Positions 16,634 through 26,372 of a stretch of 64,000 bases of DNA are shown here, one piece after another (position 1 is the stretch's first letter; each line of letters opens with the position of its first letter). Both the position numbers and the translations under genes were made by a program. The notes under the pieces were generated by a model. That model ran no database searches and was not told the origin of the DNA. It worked only from the letters and a program-made list of their open reading frames with translations. The stretch is taken from assembly GCF_013402875.1 (NCBI RefSeq), contig NZ_CP058579.1, positions 2,418,001-2,482,000 of the forward strand, given 5' to 3'. This stretch comes from Halorarum salinum. GTDB lineage: Archaea; Halobacteriota; Halobacteria; Halobacteriales; Haloferacaceae.

Positions 16634-17239
16634 ATGTACGAGGTCGAACTGAAGGTCCGGGCCGACCACGACGCCGTCCGGAAACGGCTCGCCTCGCTCG
16701 ACGCGGTCCGGAGGGGGCACGTCCGACAGACGGACGACTACTACGACGCCCCACACCGGTCGTTCACCGAGACTGACGAGGCGCTCCGCGTCCGCCGCGA
16801 GCGGACGGTCGGCGACGAGAACGGTGATGCCGCCTCGGACGCCGACGAGGACGGTACCGGCGCTCACGACGCGGTGACGGTACTCACGTACAAGGGGCCG
16901 CTGGTGGAAGAGGAGTCGAAGACGCGGGAGGAACGCGAGACCGCGGTGGCGGACTCGGACGCCGTCGAGGGAATCCTCGTCGGACTCGGCTTCGAGACGG
17001 CCGCGACCGTCGAGAAGGAACGGGAGGCGTACGAGGTCGACGGCTACGCCGTCACGCTCGACCGCGTCGCGGGCCTGGGGGAGTTCGTCGAGGTGGAGTG
17101 CGAGGCGGATGCGGACGAGGTCCCCGCGGCCCGCGAGGGTGCCGTCGCGTTGCTTCGGGAACTCGGACTGGACCCGGACGACCACATCCGCACCTCGTAT
17201 CTCGGCCTGCTCCTCGCCGAATCGGATGCCCAGCAGTAA
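16634..17239 (+). CDS. CYTH domain protein (class IV adenylyl cyclase/thiamine triphosphatase type)
   Basis: A 201-residue CYTH protein. The N-terminal YEVELKVR is the ExExK signature; DDYYDAPHRSF, LRVRRER, LTYKGP and REERETAV supply the Arg/Lys/Glu residues lining the tunnel that binds triphosphates. An acidic insert (residues about 60-80) is typical of haloarchaeal enlargement. Members hydrolyse inorganic or organic triphosphates, or cyclise ATP. Which reaction applies is not decided. A T-rich box about 26 bp upstream supports ATG 16634. Confidence 0.87.
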   Translation: MYEVELKVRADHDAVRKRLASLDAVRRGHVRQTDDYYDAPHRSFTETDEALRVRRERTVGDENGDAASDADEDGTGAHDAVTVLTYKGPLVEEESKTREERETAVADSDAVEGILVGLGFETAATVEKEREAYEVDGYAVTLDRVAGLGEFVEVECEADADEVPAAREGAVALLRELGLDPDDHIRTSYLGLLLAESDAQQ

Positions 17240-17267
17240 TCACTACGGCAACGAGCGTTTCCGCAAG

Positions 17268-17273
17268 TTATAG
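17268..17273 (+). promoter_or_regulatory. TATA-like box of metK
   Basis: GTTATA lies 27-32 bp before the metK ATG at 17300, inside a short T/A-rich patch, with no ribosome binding site. It indicates a near-leaderless transcript. Confidence 0.55.
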
Positions 17274-17299
17274 TTCGGCCCGTCTCGACCGGTCGGGTA

Positions 17300-18499
17300 A
17301 TGAGGAACATTCAGGTCTCCGAACTCGACCGCCGGGCGGTCGAGGATCAGGACGTGGAGATCGTCGAGCGGAAGGGGCTCGGCCACCCGGACTCCCTCTG
17401 CGACGGCATCGCGGAGGAGGTCTCGCGGGCGCTCTCGCGGCTCTACCTCGACCGCGTCGGAAAGGTGCTCCACTACAACACCGACGAGACGCAGCTCGCC
17501 GCGGGGTCGGCCTCGCCGGCGTTCGGCGGGGGGGAACTGCTCGAACCCGTCTACGTGCTCATCGTCGGTCGCGCGACGAAGAAGTACCAGGGACGGACGC
17601 TCCCGGTCGAGCGGACCGCGCTCGAGGCCGCTCGCAGCTACCTCAACGAGACCGTTCCGGAACTCGACGTCGGCACCGACGTCGTCCTGGACGCAAGACT
17701 TGGCGAGGGGTCGGGCGACCTCCAGGAGGTCTTCGGCGAGGACGACGCGCAGGTGCCCGAGGCCAACGACACGTCCTTCGGCGTCGGTCACGCCCCGCTG
17801 ACCGAGACCGAGCGCATCGTCCTCGAGGCGGAGCGGGAGCTCAACGGCTCGTACGCCGCGGACCACCCCGAACTCGGCCCGGACGTGAAGATCATGGGCA
17901 AGCGCGAGGGCGACGCGATCGACATCACCGTGGCCGCGGCGATGGTGGACGCCTACGTCGCCGACATGGACGACTACCTCGCGTCGGTCGACCGCGTCGA
18001 GGCGTTCGTCTCCGACCTCGCTACCTCTTACACCGACCGGGAGGTGCACGTCCAGGTGAACACCGCCGACGACGCCGAGGAGGGCTCCATCTACCTCACG
18101 ACGTCCGGCACCTCCGCCGAGCAGGGCGACGACGGCTCCGTCGGCCGCGGGAACCGCGCGAACGGGCTCATCACCCCGAACCGCCCGATGAGCATGGAGG
18201 CGACCTCCGGGAAGAACCCCGTCAACCACATCGGGAAGATCTACAACCTCCTCTCGACCGACATCGCGGAGGCCGTCGTCGAGGAGGTCGACGGCATCCG
18301 GGACCTGCAGGTCCGCCTCCTCTCGCAGATCGGCCGGCCCATCGACCGGCCCCACGTCGCCGACGCGCAGGTCGTCACCGCGGAGGGCGTCGCCGTCTCG
18401 GACGTGGAGGCGGAGATGATTGAGATCGTCGATGAACGGCTCGCGAACGTGACCGACGTCACCCGGCGGGTCATCGAGGGCGAACTGTCGACGTTCTGA
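17300..18499 (+). CDS. mat: Archaeal-type methionine adenosyltransferase
   Basis: A 399-residue archaeal S-adenosylmethionine synthetase, catalysing ATP + methionine to SAM in the cytosol. This family is only remotely related to bacterial MetK. Its features are visible: [20 protein letters not shown] near residue 25, THYN-like [14 protein letters not shown], a [18 protein letters not shown] segment, [28 protein letters not shown] and [19 protein letters not shown]. The length matches the family. SAM feeds the Dph2 and TrmJ enzymes also coded in this window, although these are not in one operon. Confidence 0.96.
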   Translation: MRNIQVSELDRRAVEDQDVEIVERKGLGHPDSLCDGIAEEVSRALSRLYLDRVGKVLHYNTDETQLAAGSASPAFGGGELLEPVYVLIVGRATKKYQGRTLPVERTALEAARSYLNETVPELDVGTDVVLDARLGEGSGDLQEVFGEDDAQVPEANDTSFGVGHAPLTETERIVLEAERELNGSYAADHPELGPDVKIMGKREGDAIDITVAAAMVDAYVADMDDYLASVDRVEAFVSDLATSYTDREVHVQVNTADDAEEGSIYLTTSGTSAEQGDDGSVGRGNRANGLITPNRPMSMEATSGKNPVNHIGKIYNLLSTDIAEAVVEEVDGIRDLQVRLLSQIGRPIDRPHVADAQVVTAEGVAVSDVEAEMIEIVDERLANVTDVTRRVIEGELSTF

Positions 18500-18780
18500 G
18501 CGGGCGCGGCTCTCGTCCGGCGCATCGCCCCGGTGTCGGACGTCGTCGATCATGGCGAACACCCGACACCCGCAGCTATCGCTGTCTCCCGCGCGCCGAT
18601 CGTGTCGGGACTTCGCGGGCCGGCGCACGGCCCTCTTCAGTTCACGCCGGGCACTGGCCCCCTCATCTTCCAAAAACGTTCGTCCGGGTGCAGCCGCAGT
18701 CCGGTCCGGGTGCCGGTCCTACGAGTCAGGTGGCGATCGGCGGAGAGTCACACCTCGAGCGTGTGGCGTCCGGACGAACC

Positions 18781-19158
18781 TCAGACGGGTTCGAGTTCCC
18801 GCGCGAGGTGCTCCGTGATGGGAACGTCCTCGGACTCGACGAACCGAGCGAGCTCCTCCCCGTCGCGGCTCACGACCACGGTCGGGATGTAGGCGACGTC
18901 GTGCTCGTCCATGCCCGGCCCCCGCTTCTCCCCGTCGACCTTCTCGACCGGGAACTGTTCGACGCGCTCCTCGGGAACGCCCGCCGCGTCGAGCGCGGCC
19001 GCGAACCGGGGAAGCTGGTCGGTGCAGTCGGGGCACCAGTCGCCGCCCCAGACCCTGAACGTCAGGCCCTCGTCCGCGAGCGTTTCGACCGCGTCGGCTG
19101 GCGGTTCGCCGTCCCGGTCCGCTTCCGGGTCGGGCCGCATCGTCTCGAGCCGGCTCAT
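18781..19158 (-). CDS. Thioredoxin-like protein, CPDC active site
   Basis: A 125-residue thioredoxin-fold protein. The active-site motif is WGGDWCPDCTDQLP (residues about 37-50), and the cis-Pro loop is YIPTVVV. CPDC instead of CGPC suggests a specialised reductase or disulfide carrier. It has no signal peptide. It is divergently placed from the cysteine synthase gene (101 bp between starts). The 281 bp between the metK stop and this gene's stop hold nothing I can support. Confidence 0.82.
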   Translation of the reverse strand: MSRLETMRPDPEADRDGEPPADAVETLADEGLTFRVWGGDWCPDCTDQLPRFAAALDAAGVPEERVEQFPVEKVDGEKRGPGMDEHDVAYIPTVVVSRDGEELARFVESEDVPITEHLARELEPV

Positions 19159-19259
19159 GGCCGGCGTTGGCGCCCGGCCGGCATAACCCCGACGCCCCCG
19201 GCAGCGAGCGCTTGCCGCTGCCGGGAGGGGGTTAAGGGCTCGCGCCCGTATCCCCTCCC

Positions 19260-20225
19260 ATGGACGACTCCGTGCTGGAGACGCTCGGCTCCCCCCTGGT
19301 GCGGGTTGACTCGCCCGCGGGCGCGACCGTGGCGGCGAAACTGGAGTCGCGCAACCCCGGCGGCTCCGCGAAGGACCGGCCGGCGCGGTACATGGTCGAG
19401 GCCGCCGAGGCGGACGGGCGGCTCGAACCCGGCGACGAACTCGTCGAGGCGACCTCCGGCAACACCGGCGTCGGCCTCGCGTTCGTCGGCGCGGCGAAGG
19501 GCTACGACGTGACGCTGGTGATGCCCTCCTCGAAGAGCCCCGAGCGGCGGCGGGTCATGCGGGCCTACGGCGCCGACATCGAACTCGTCGACGGCGACAT
19601 CGCGGACGCGAAGGACCGCGCCGACGAACTGGAGGCGGAGGGGATGGTCCAGCTCCGGCAGTTCGAGAACGAGGCGAACCCGCGAGCACACTACGAGTCG
19701 ACGGCCGAGGAACTCCTCGACCAGCTCGACGGTCGCGAGCCGGACGCGCTCGTCGCCGGCGTCGGGACGGGCGGGACGATCACCGGCATCGGACGGCGGC
19801 TCCGCGAGGAGTTCCCCGGGGTGGACGTCGTCGCGGTCGAGCCCGACGACAGCGCCGTGCTCTCGGGGGCGGAACCGCTGGGCGACACCTTTCAGGGGAT
19901 GGGCCCGGGGTTCGTCAGCCCGAACCTCGACGTCGACCTGCTAGACGGCGTCCTCACGGTCGGGCTGAGCGACGCCGAGGCGGAGTGCCGGCGGCTCGCC
20001 AGCGAGGAGGGCATCCTCGTCGGCCAGTCGAGCGGCGCCTCGAACCTCGCGGCCCGTCGCGTCGCCGAATCGTTCGTCGACGGCGAGGAACCCGGGTACG
20101 GCGACGTCGCAGCGGAGGGATGGTCCCCCCGGGCCGACGCGGGCACTGCCGGCGCGGACCCGTTCGTGCTCACCGTGTTCTGGGACTCCGGCGAGCGGTA
20201 CATGTCGACGGGCATGTTCGAGTAG
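19260..20225 (+). CDS. PLP-dependent cysteine synthase family protein
   Basis: A 321-residue fold-type II PLP enzyme. NPGGSAKDRPARYM carries the Schiff-base Lys, ATSGNTGVGLAF the substrate loop, and GVGTGGTITGIGRRL the PLP phosphate loop. IGQSSGA-type GQSSGASNLAA near residue 260 is typical. CysK/CysM make cysteine from O-acetylserine or O-phosphoserine plus sulfide; the exact donor is not evident. A long insert before the C-terminus (SPRADAGTAGADP) is haloarchaeal. TATA-like TTAA at 19232-19235 supports the ATG at 19260. Confidence 0.92.
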   Translation: MDDSVLETLGSPLVRVDSPAGATVAAKLESRNPGGSAKDRPARYMVEAAEADGRLEPGDELVEATSGNTGVGLAFVGAAKGYDVTLVMPSSKSPERRRVMRAYGADIELVDGDIADAKDRADELEAEGMVQLRQFENEANPRAHYESTAEELLDQLDGREPDALVAGVGTGGTITGIGRRLREEFPGVDVVAVEPDDSAVLSGAEPLGDTFQGMGPGFVSPNLDVDLLDGVLTVGLSDAEAECRRLASEEGILVGQSSGASNLAARRVAESFVDGEEPGYGDVAAEGWSPRADAGTAGADPFVLTVFWDSGERYMSTGMFE

Positions 20226-20331
20226 CCGGCCGGTCGGACGGTTCGCATCCGACACGGGTCGGGCCCGACCCCGACGGTTCGACCGTATCCTGGACATACT
20301 AATGGGTCTGATCGTCGTGTATCCGAACGAT

Positions 20332-20847
20332 ATGGCGACCGAGGTCGATCGGACCGACGGGAGGGAAGCGGGGCTCCACCCCTGGATCGGGGCCCTCGTT
20401 GCCGGGCTCCTCGCGGGCCTGAGCATGGGCGTCGTGCTCTCGGTCGGGACGGAGTTGATGCCGCTCATCGGTGCACTCTACGGCATGGAGTCGGTTCTCG
20501 GGGGGTGGATCGCCCACCTCGCCAACAGCGTCGTCTTCGCCCTGCTCTTCGCCGCCGTCCTCTCGCGCGACATCGTCCGCCACGAATCGTTCACCCTCTC
20601 GACGTACCTGGGGATCGGAATCGGCTACGGCGCCGTGCTGGGGGTCGTTACCGCCGGGGTGCTCTTTCCCCTCTGGCTCGACGCGGGCACCGGCGTCGGA
20701 CTCCCGTTCCCGTTCCTCCCGTTTCCGGGGACCGGTGACTGGTTCGTCTCGTCGCTCGTTCTCGGGCTGGCACACCTCGTCTACGGCGCCGTTCTCGGCC
20801 CGGCGTACGCCGTCGCGAGTCGCTCGGTCCCTGCCGTCCACCGCTGA
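20332..20847 (+). CDS. Haloarchaeal four-helix membrane protein
   Basis: A 171-residue membrane protein with about four hydrophobic segments: LHPWIGALVAGLLAGLSMGVV, WIAHLANSVVFALLFAAVL, YLGIGIGYGAVLGVVTAGVLF and WFVSSLVLGLAHLVYGAVLG. A conserved-looking His lies in segments 2 and 4 (IAHLANS, LAHLVYG). No catalytic signature; function unknown. An earlier ATG at 20302 is in frame. I prefer 20332 because a TATA-like TACTAAT at about 20297-20303 would start transcription near 20325. Confidence 0.65.
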   Translation: MATEVDRTDGREAGLHPWIGALVAGLLAGLSMGVVLSVGTELMPLIGALYGMESVLGGWIAHLANSVVFALLFAAVLSRDIVRHESFTLSTYLGIGIGYGAVLGVVTAGVLFPLWLDAGTGVGLPFPFLPFPGTGDWFVSSLVLGLAHLVYGAVLGPAYAVASRSVPAVHR

Positions 20848-20894
20848 GCCGGCCCCCTCCGGTCGAGTGCGTGGGGCGTTCCGGCTTCGCCGCG

Positions 20895-21350
20895 TTAGCC
20901 CTCGAACTCCCCCTCGGTGACCCGGACGCGGACCGTCTCCTCGACGTCGCGGAGGTCGTACTCCGGGAGGGCCGCCCCGTCGCTCCGCGCGAGGAACATC
21001 GGCTCGACGAGTTCCCCCTCCTCGAGGCCGAACACCTTCAGCAGCCTGTCGGTCTCCTCGGGCCGGACGTCGTCGTTCCGTACGTCGGTCGCGAGCCGTC
21101 GGGAGAGCCACTCCTCCCCGGAGACGGACGGATCCTTCACGAACGCCTCCTCGACGAACCGCACGAGATACCAGTTGAGGTCGTTCAGCAGCGACACCGC
21201 GGCGCCGAGGCTCACCGTCTCGACGGCGATGCTGTTCTCGAACGGGGACGCGAGGTCGTACGTCGAGAGCGCGTCCCGGGCAGTCTCCCGGGAGAGGAGT
21301 TCGTAGCGGAGTTCCACCTCCGGCTCCCCGACGAGACACACCGTGGGCAT
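20895..21350 (-). CDS. Haloarchaeal protein resembling DUF5804
   Basis: A 151-residue protein without membrane segments. The N-terminal segment VCLVGEPEVELRYELLSRET and the stretch IAVETVSLGAAVSLLNDLNWYLVRF look like the haloarchaeal family DUF5804, from memory of that family; this was not checked. No catalytic motif is apparent. A 37-residue reading frame lies 79 bp upstream on the same strand. Start ATG at 21350. Confidence 0.65.
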   Translation of the reverse strand: MPTVCLVGEPEVELRYELLSRETARDALSTYDLASPFENSIAVETVSLGAAVSLLNDLNWYLVRFVEEAFVKDPSVSGEEWLSRRLATDVRNDDVRPEETDRLLKVFGLEEGELVEPMFLARSDGAALPEYDLRDVEETVRVRVTEGEFEG

Positions 21351-21429
21351 ACTCGCGCCTCGCCGCCGTCGGGGAAAGCGGTTACGCTCCCCGGCGCGGG
21401 CGGTCGGGGACGGCCCCGTATCGTCCCGT

Positions 21430-21543
21430 TCAGCGGCCGGGCCAGCGCTCGATGTACACCGTCTCGTCGGTGTAAGAGCGGATCGCGTCCTCGCCCTGCG
21501 CGTGGAGGTCGCCGAAGAACGAGTCCTTCGGCGGTCCGTCCAT
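21430..21543 (-). CDS. Putative 37-residue small protein
   Basis: ATG 21543 to TGA 21430. The translation begins MDGPPKDSFFGDLHAQGED, and ends TDETVYIERWPGR. Codon choice is fully haloarchaeal (mostly G/C in third position). Aromatic and charged residues are spread as in a folded or partner-binding peptide rather than random GC-rich translation. It sits in a gap otherwise without a gene, just upstream of the DUF5804-like gene in the same direction. No function can be given. It could still be chance. Confidence 0.5.
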   Translation of the reverse strand: MDGPPKDSFFGDLHAQGEDAIRSYTDETVYIERWPGR

Positions 21544-21732
21544 AGGGAACGGTGACACCTCGAGTGGCTAGAACTGCGGTCATCGGCCAACGTTCGCGGG
21601 CGGTACCGGCCTACGTCCCGTGGAGAGGTACCGGCCGGCGGTGCCGGAGATGCCGACCATCGCTCCCGGCCGACGCCGACGGCGTCCGCGTTACAGCGTG
21701 GGTAACCGGTAGACGTGATCGGAGGGCCGGAC

Positions 21733-23460
21733 TCAGGGGTGTGCGTAGTACGCGACAGTCTCGTCGGCCTCCTCGCGGTCGTAGCGGGCGAAGCCGACGC
21801 GCTCGAACTGCACGAGGTCGTCCGGCTGGTAGTCGGCGTACCCGGGCTCCGCGTGGCCGAACACGTCCCCCTCCGTCGTCCGGAGCCGAACGCGAACGTT
21901 CCCCTCGGCCGGCGCCCAGTGGACGACGGGCACGCCCTCCTCGCGGACGAGATCGATGTCGGTGCCGACCCACGCGAGCGCGTCGTCCTCCCGCCGGAGA
22001 CAGCCGTACCCCTTCAGCCAGACGCGCCCGCCGTCGTCGGGGACGTCCCCGGACTCGAGCAACACGGCGTCGCCGACGGGGATGTTCCGGGTCCCGCGCT
22101 CCTCGTGTTCGGGGTGGAGCGGCGGGTGGCCGGCGCCGGGTCGGTCCCCGCCCGTCACCGCGAGACGCTCGCCGTCTCGGACGAGGAAGCGCCGGTCCGA
22201 CTCGTCGTCGACGAGTTCGCGGTTGTTCGCGTACACCGTCGACATGGCCAGGTCGACGTCGCTGGTCGACATGCCCAGCCCCACCATCGCGTCGACGATG
22301 GCCTCCCCGCGGATGCCCCGCCGACGCACGGACATGAGGGTCGGCACCCGCGGGTCGTCCCAGCCGTCGAGCTCCCCGGCCTCGATCCGGCGCTTGATCG
22401 TCGAAGTGGACATCTTCACGTCGTACTCGTCGATCTGGACGTGACCCCAGTGGAGCACCTCGGGGTACTCCCAGCCGAAGTAGTCGTACACGAACCCCTG
22501 GCGCTTGGCCGAGTCCTGGAGGTCGATGCCGCGGATGATGTGGGTGACGCCGGTCAGGTGGTCGTCGACCCCGGACTGGAAGTCCAGCATCGGCCACGCG
22601 CGGTAGTCGGCGGCCGCCTCCCGCGGGTGCGGCGTGTCGACGATGCGGAACGCCACCCAGTCGCGCAGCGCAGGGTTCTTGTGACCGACGTCGGTCTTCA
22701 CGCGGAGGACCATCTCGCCCTCGCCGACGTCGCCGGCGACCATCGCATTGAACTCCCCGCGGACCATCTCCGGGTCCTTTCCGCGGTGGGGGCACGCCTC
22801 GCCGTCCGCCTTCAGGCGCCTGAACTCGTCCGCCGGACACGAACAGGTGTAGGCCCCGCCCAGATCGATCAACTCCCTGGCGTGCTCGTAGTACGTCTCG
22901 AGGCGGTCGGACGCGCGCAACACCTCGTCGGGTTCGAAGCCGAGGTAGTCGATGTCGTCGAGGATCTCGTCGTAGGCCCAGAGCACCGGCCGGCCGACGC
23001 CCTCGTCCGGGTTGGTGTCGTCGAACCGGACGATGAAGTGGCCGTCGTACCGCTCGGCGTACGTCCCGATGACCGACGGCATCCGGGCGTGCCCGATGTG
23101 CCACGGTCCGTTGGGGTTCGGCGCGGCGCGCATCCTGACCTCGTCGTACTCGTCGGCGTTCGGGAGGTCGGGGAGGGTCCGTTCGTCCGCCTCGTCGTCG
23201 GCCTCGAGGTCCGCGAGCAGTTCGGGGGCGAGTTCGCCGAGGCGCTCGCGGCGCGCGGCCGCGTCCATCGCGGCCACCTCGCTCGCGACGGGCGCGACGA
23301 CGCCCGGGATCTCGTCGCCGTGCGGCCTGAAGTCGGGGTTCTCGCCCATCATCGGGCCCATGATCGCGCCCACGTCCGGGTCCGAGCCGTGTTTGAGCGC
23401 GTTGTAGAGCGCCGCCGTCTCCGCGGCCGCGCGCACGCGCTCCCGAAGGTCCTCGTCCAT
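21733..23460 (-). CDS. gltX: Glutamate--tRNA ligase (archaeal type)
   Basis: A 575-residue class I aminoacyl-tRNA synthetase that charges tRNA-Glu (and, where GatDE is used, tRNA-Gln with Glu). The HIGH motif is HIGH at residues 121-124 within PNPNGPWHIGHARM, and KMSKS appears as VKMSTSTIKRR. An N-terminal helical domain of about 100 residues and a C-terminal beta-barrel anticodon domain (from about 400) give the archaeal/eukaryotic GluRS/GlnRS layout. The TATA-like box at 23484-23490, 24-30 bp upstream, supports ATG 23460 and a leaderless mRNA. Confidence 0.96.
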   Translation of the reverse strand: MDEDLRERVRAAAETAALYNALKHGSDPDVGAIMGPMMGENPDFRPHGDEIPGVVAPVASEVAAMDAAARRERLGELAPELLADLEADDEADERTLPDLPNADEYDEVRMRAAPNPNGPWHIGHARMPSVIGTYAERYDGHFIVRFDDTNPDEGVGRPVLWAYDEILDDIDYLGFEPDEVLRASDRLETYYEHARELIDLGGAYTCSCPADEFRRLKADGEACPHRGKDPEMVRGEFNAMVAGDVGEGEMVLRVKTDVGHKNPALRDWVAFRIVDTPHPREAAADYRAWPMLDFQSGVDDHLTGVTHIIRGIDLQDSAKRQGFVYDYFGWEYPEVLHWGHVQIDEYDVKMSTSTIKRRIEAGELDGWDDPRVPTLMSVRRRGIRGEAIVDAMVGLGMSTSDVDLAMSTVYANNRELVDDESDRRFLVRDGERLAVTGGDRPGAGHPPLHPEHEERGTRNIPVGDAVLLESGDVPDDGGRVWLKGYGCLRREDDALAWVGTDIDLVREEGVPVVHWAPAEGNVRVRLRTTEGDVFGHAEPGYADYQPDDLVQFERVGFARYDREEADETVAYYAHP

Positions 23461-23673
23461 TACCGGCGGGTTCGCCGTCGGGCACAAAAAGGGGCGTGAA
23501 TCGGTCGGGCACACCCGGGTAGGGGCGTTTCCGGCGACGGCGGGACGAATTAAAGGGGTGTCGACGTTTCACGCGAGTTCAGTCGTCGGTCGACGCGGCG
23601 CCCACGGCGACGAACCGGAAGGCGGCTCCTAATCGACGTGGACGGGTCGGTGACGGTGATCCCGCGGGGCGGT

Positions 23674-24450
23674 CTACCCGCGGTCCGGCGGCCCGCGGCC
23701 GAGGTCGGCCTCTTCCAGGTCGCGTGCGGCCCTCCGGAAGACGCCGGTGAGCGTGCTGACCTCCTTCTCGGTGGGGTGGGCGCGCCCGACGAGTCGGCGG
23801 GCGAGCCGCCTCGTCCGCTCGCGCTTGTGCTCGCGGTGTTCGACCGCGTCGAGGAACGCGGAGAACTGCTCGTAGAGCCGCTCGACGTCGGCCTCGACGG
23901 CGCGTTCACGCTCCACGTCAGGGAGTTGCGTCTCGTCGACGAACAGGTCGCGGAGTTCGTACAGCGTCACGGTCGCCGCCTGGCCGAGGTTGAGCACCGG
24001 GTAGTCGGCGCTCGCCGGGATGGAACACACCTCGTCGAGGCGGGCCAGTTCGTCGTTGTTCAGCCCCCGCCCCTCGCGGCCGAACACGAGCGCCGTGTCG
24101 GCCTCGACGGTCGCGAGCGAGTCGCGGAGCTCCGCCGGCGTCCGGAAGGGAAACCGGACGTGGCGGCGGGCGTCCTCCCCCGTGATGGCGGTACAGCCGA
24201 CCGTGTGGTAGGACTCGACCATCTCGTCGAAGGTGACCTCGTCGGCGTTCGGGAGCACGTCGTCCCGCGCGTGACCGGCGAAGCCGTACGCCTCGCCGTC
24301 CTCACGCAGTTCCGGGGGATCCACGAGCTTCAGGTCCGAGAGCCCGAAGTTCTTCATTGCCCGCGCGATGGTGCCGACGTTCCCGGGCGTCTCGGGTTCG
24401 ACGACCACGACGGCGTACTCGCTCCCGTCGTCCCCGTCGCCGCCGGTCAT
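23674..24450 (-). CDS. trmJ: tRNA (cytidine/uridine-2'-O-)-methyltransferase TrmJ-like
   Basis: A 258-residue SPOUT methyltransferase. [21 protein letters not shown] is motif 1; [15 protein letters not shown] is motif 2; [23 protein letters not shown] is the SAM-binding trefoil-knot motif 3. A C-terminal helical extension (residues about 165-250) matches TrmJ, which 2'-O-methylates position 32 of tRNA anticodon loops. Its ATG overlaps the TGA of the upstream CxxC protein gene (ATGA), so expression is coupled. Confidence 0.9.
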   Translation of the reverse strand: MTGGDGDDGSEYAVVVVEPETPGNVGTIARAMKNFGLSDLKLVDPPELREDGEAYGFAGHARDDVLPNADEVTFDEMVESYHTVGCTAITGEDARRHVRFPFRTPAELRDSLATVEADTALVFGREGRGLNNDELARLDEVCSIPASADYPVLNLGQAATVTLYELRDLFVDETQLPDVERERAVEADVERLYEQFSAFLDAVEHREHKRERTRRLARRLVGRAHPTEKEVSTLTGVFRRAARDLEEADLGRGPPDRG

Positions 24451-25100
24451 CGGGGGTACTCCCGGTCCAGGTCGAGGTCGTCCAGGTCGAGGTCGTCCCC
24501 GGTCGACTTCTCCCCTCCGGAACGCTCCCCCGCCGCTCCCCCGTCGTCCGCGCCGTCCGCCGTCGCCGTCGCGTCGCCTGCAGTCCTCTCGTCCTCGCCC
24601 GCGGGACCCTCCTCGAACCCCGGCCGCCCGTCGTCCAGCAGTTCCCGCTCGCGGTCGTAGATCTCCTCGGGGTCGGGGAGGTCGGGCAGCCCCTCCGGGT
24701 CGGTCTCGACGTGCTCGACGCCGGCGTAGCCGTCGGGGGCGCGCCCGCCGTCCGCGAACCACTCGTGGAACTCGTCCTTCAGTTCGGGTTCGCCGGCGAG
24801 CCCCTCGCCCCCCTCCTCGCGGAACCAGTAGAGGAAGTCGGGTTCGTGTTCCGCACACAGGAGGACCTCCTCCAGCGGTTCGCCGTAGACGATCTCCGCC
24901 TCGCGACACCGCCGCTTCTCCGCCTCGCCGTGGATCAGGTAGCAGGCGTCGCACGGCTTCCCGATGACGACCTGCAGGCGGACCAGCCGGTGGCGCGGGT
25001 CCTTCGGGATCTCCTCCAGCGGGCGCCACGTCCCCGCGTCGGTGAAGAGGTCGTCCTCGTCGAAGCGCCAGCCGCGCAGGCCGATGCTCACCTTGCCCAT
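24447..25100 (-). CDS. Haloarchaeal Cys-rich acidic protein coupled to trmJ
   Basis: A 217-residue protein. Residues 1-125 look folded: [17 protein letters not shown], then a possible metal site [18 protein letters not shown] plus [14 protein letters not shown]. Residues about 135-217 are acidic, disordered-looking, with repeats of [10 protein letters not shown]. The four Cys and nearby His could bind zinc. The overlap with trmJ suggests a tRNA-related role, but this is inference only. TATA-like box at 25125-25131 supports ATG 25100. Confidence 0.7.
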   Translation of the reverse strand: MGKVSIGLRGWRFDEDDLFTDAGTWRPLEEIPKDPRHRLVRLQVVIGKPCDACYLIHGEAEKRRCREAEIVYGEPLEEVLLCAEHEPDFLYWFREEGGEGLAGEPELKDEFHEWFADGGRAPDGYAGVEHVETDPEGLPDLPDPEEIYDRERELLDDGRPGFEEGPAGEDERTAGDATATADGADDGGAAGERSGGEKSTGDDLDLDDLDLDREYPR

Positions 25101-25335
25101 TAGCGGGGGGTAGCGGGTGTGGTGGCATAAACGGCGCGTTCGCTAGCAGGGCGGTGTCGAGAAAGCGGCTGGATCGTGTAGGGATTCCGGAGCGAGCCGA
25201 CCCCTGGGCCCGCGATTCGGCCCCGTCCGCCGGATCGTGGCTCCAGGCCCTCGCCGTCTGCAACGGTGCGCTCGTCCGGACGCCGCCGGGAGGAATCGCC
25301 GCCCCTTTCCACCGACGCGGCGACCCACCGCCGAG

Positions 25336-26310
25336 ATGGAGTTCGGAGTCCTCGGGACGGCGGGGATCGCCCGGAAATCGGTGGTGCCCGCGATCCGCGC
25401 GAGCGAGCATCGACTCGGCGCGATCGCCTCCCGCGACTGCGACCGGGCAGCAGCGATGGCCGACGAGTGGTCCGTTCCACGGAGTTACGGGGACTACGAC
25501 GCCCTCATGAGCGATCCGCACGTCGACGCGGTGTACGTTCCCGTCCCGAACGCGCTCCACGCCGAGTGGACGAGGAAGGCGGCCGACGCCGGGCTCGACG
25601 TCCTCTGCGAGAAGCCGCTGGCGGTCGACGCCGACGAAGCCAGCGAGGTGGCGGCGTACTGCGACGAGCGGGACGTCACGCTCATGGAGGCGTTCATGTA
25701 CCGATACCATCCCCGGACCGAGCGCGCGGTCGAACTCGCACGCGAGGCGCTCGGGGACGTTCGGTCGGTCGCCGCCTCGTTCAAGTTCCCGCTCCACGAC
25801 GACCCGGGGAACGTCCGCCTCGACCCGGGTCTCGCCGGCGGGAGCCTGTTGGACGTGGGGTGTTACCCGGTCTCCGCCGCGCGGCAGTTCCTCGGCGAGC
25901 CTGACCGCGTGTACGCGCGTACTCACGACTCGCGGGACGCCGGCGTCGACACGGCGCTCACGGAGGTTCTGGAGTACGACGACTGATCGACGGCGACGGT
26001 CGCGTCGAGCTTCGACACGCCGATGGTCCAGCGCTATCGCGTCGAGGGCTCGAACGGGTGGCTCGAGGTGGCGGACGCGTTCGACACTCCGGCGGACGAA
26101 CCGACGGAGCTGGCGTATGGGGTCGACGGTCGACGCGAGGTGGAGACGTTCGATCCGGTCGACCACTACCGCGCGGAGGTCGAGCAGTCCGCCCGCTGTG
26201 TCGAGACGGGCGACCGGCCACGGACCGACGCCGACGAGGCCATCGCGAACATGCGCGTGATCGACGCCCTCTACGAGAGCGCCGACCGCGGGGAGCCTGT
26301 CGCGACGTAA
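25336..26310 (+). pseudogene. Gfo/Idh/MocA oxidoreductase interrupted by one in-frame TGA
   Basis: The frame 25336-26310 codes a complete 324-residue NAD(P)-dependent oxidoreductase of the Gfo/Idh/MocA family, but codon 217 (25984-25986) is TGA. Upstream half: GVLGTAGIARKSVVPAI (Rossmann), CEKPLAVDADEA (EKP motif), GGSLLDVGCYPVSAAR. Downstream half resumes in the same frame with STATVASSFDTP, where homologues have EYDDG-x-TATVSSSFDTP. A single change GGA to TGA explains it. The substrate is probably a sugar or polyol. A sequencing error or a recent loss are both possible; without an error the product would be a 216-residue truncated protein. Confidence 0.85.
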
Positions 26311-26372
26311 TTACGCTCCGACTCCCGTGACTCGGCTTCTGTGGTCTATTCCGTCACCGGGGAGTAGCATCC

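Noticed and set aside
25984-25986. TGA as selenocysteine in the oxidoreductase
   Set aside because: Halobacteria are not known to make selenocysteine, the expected residue is Gly, and no SECIS-like element was seen.
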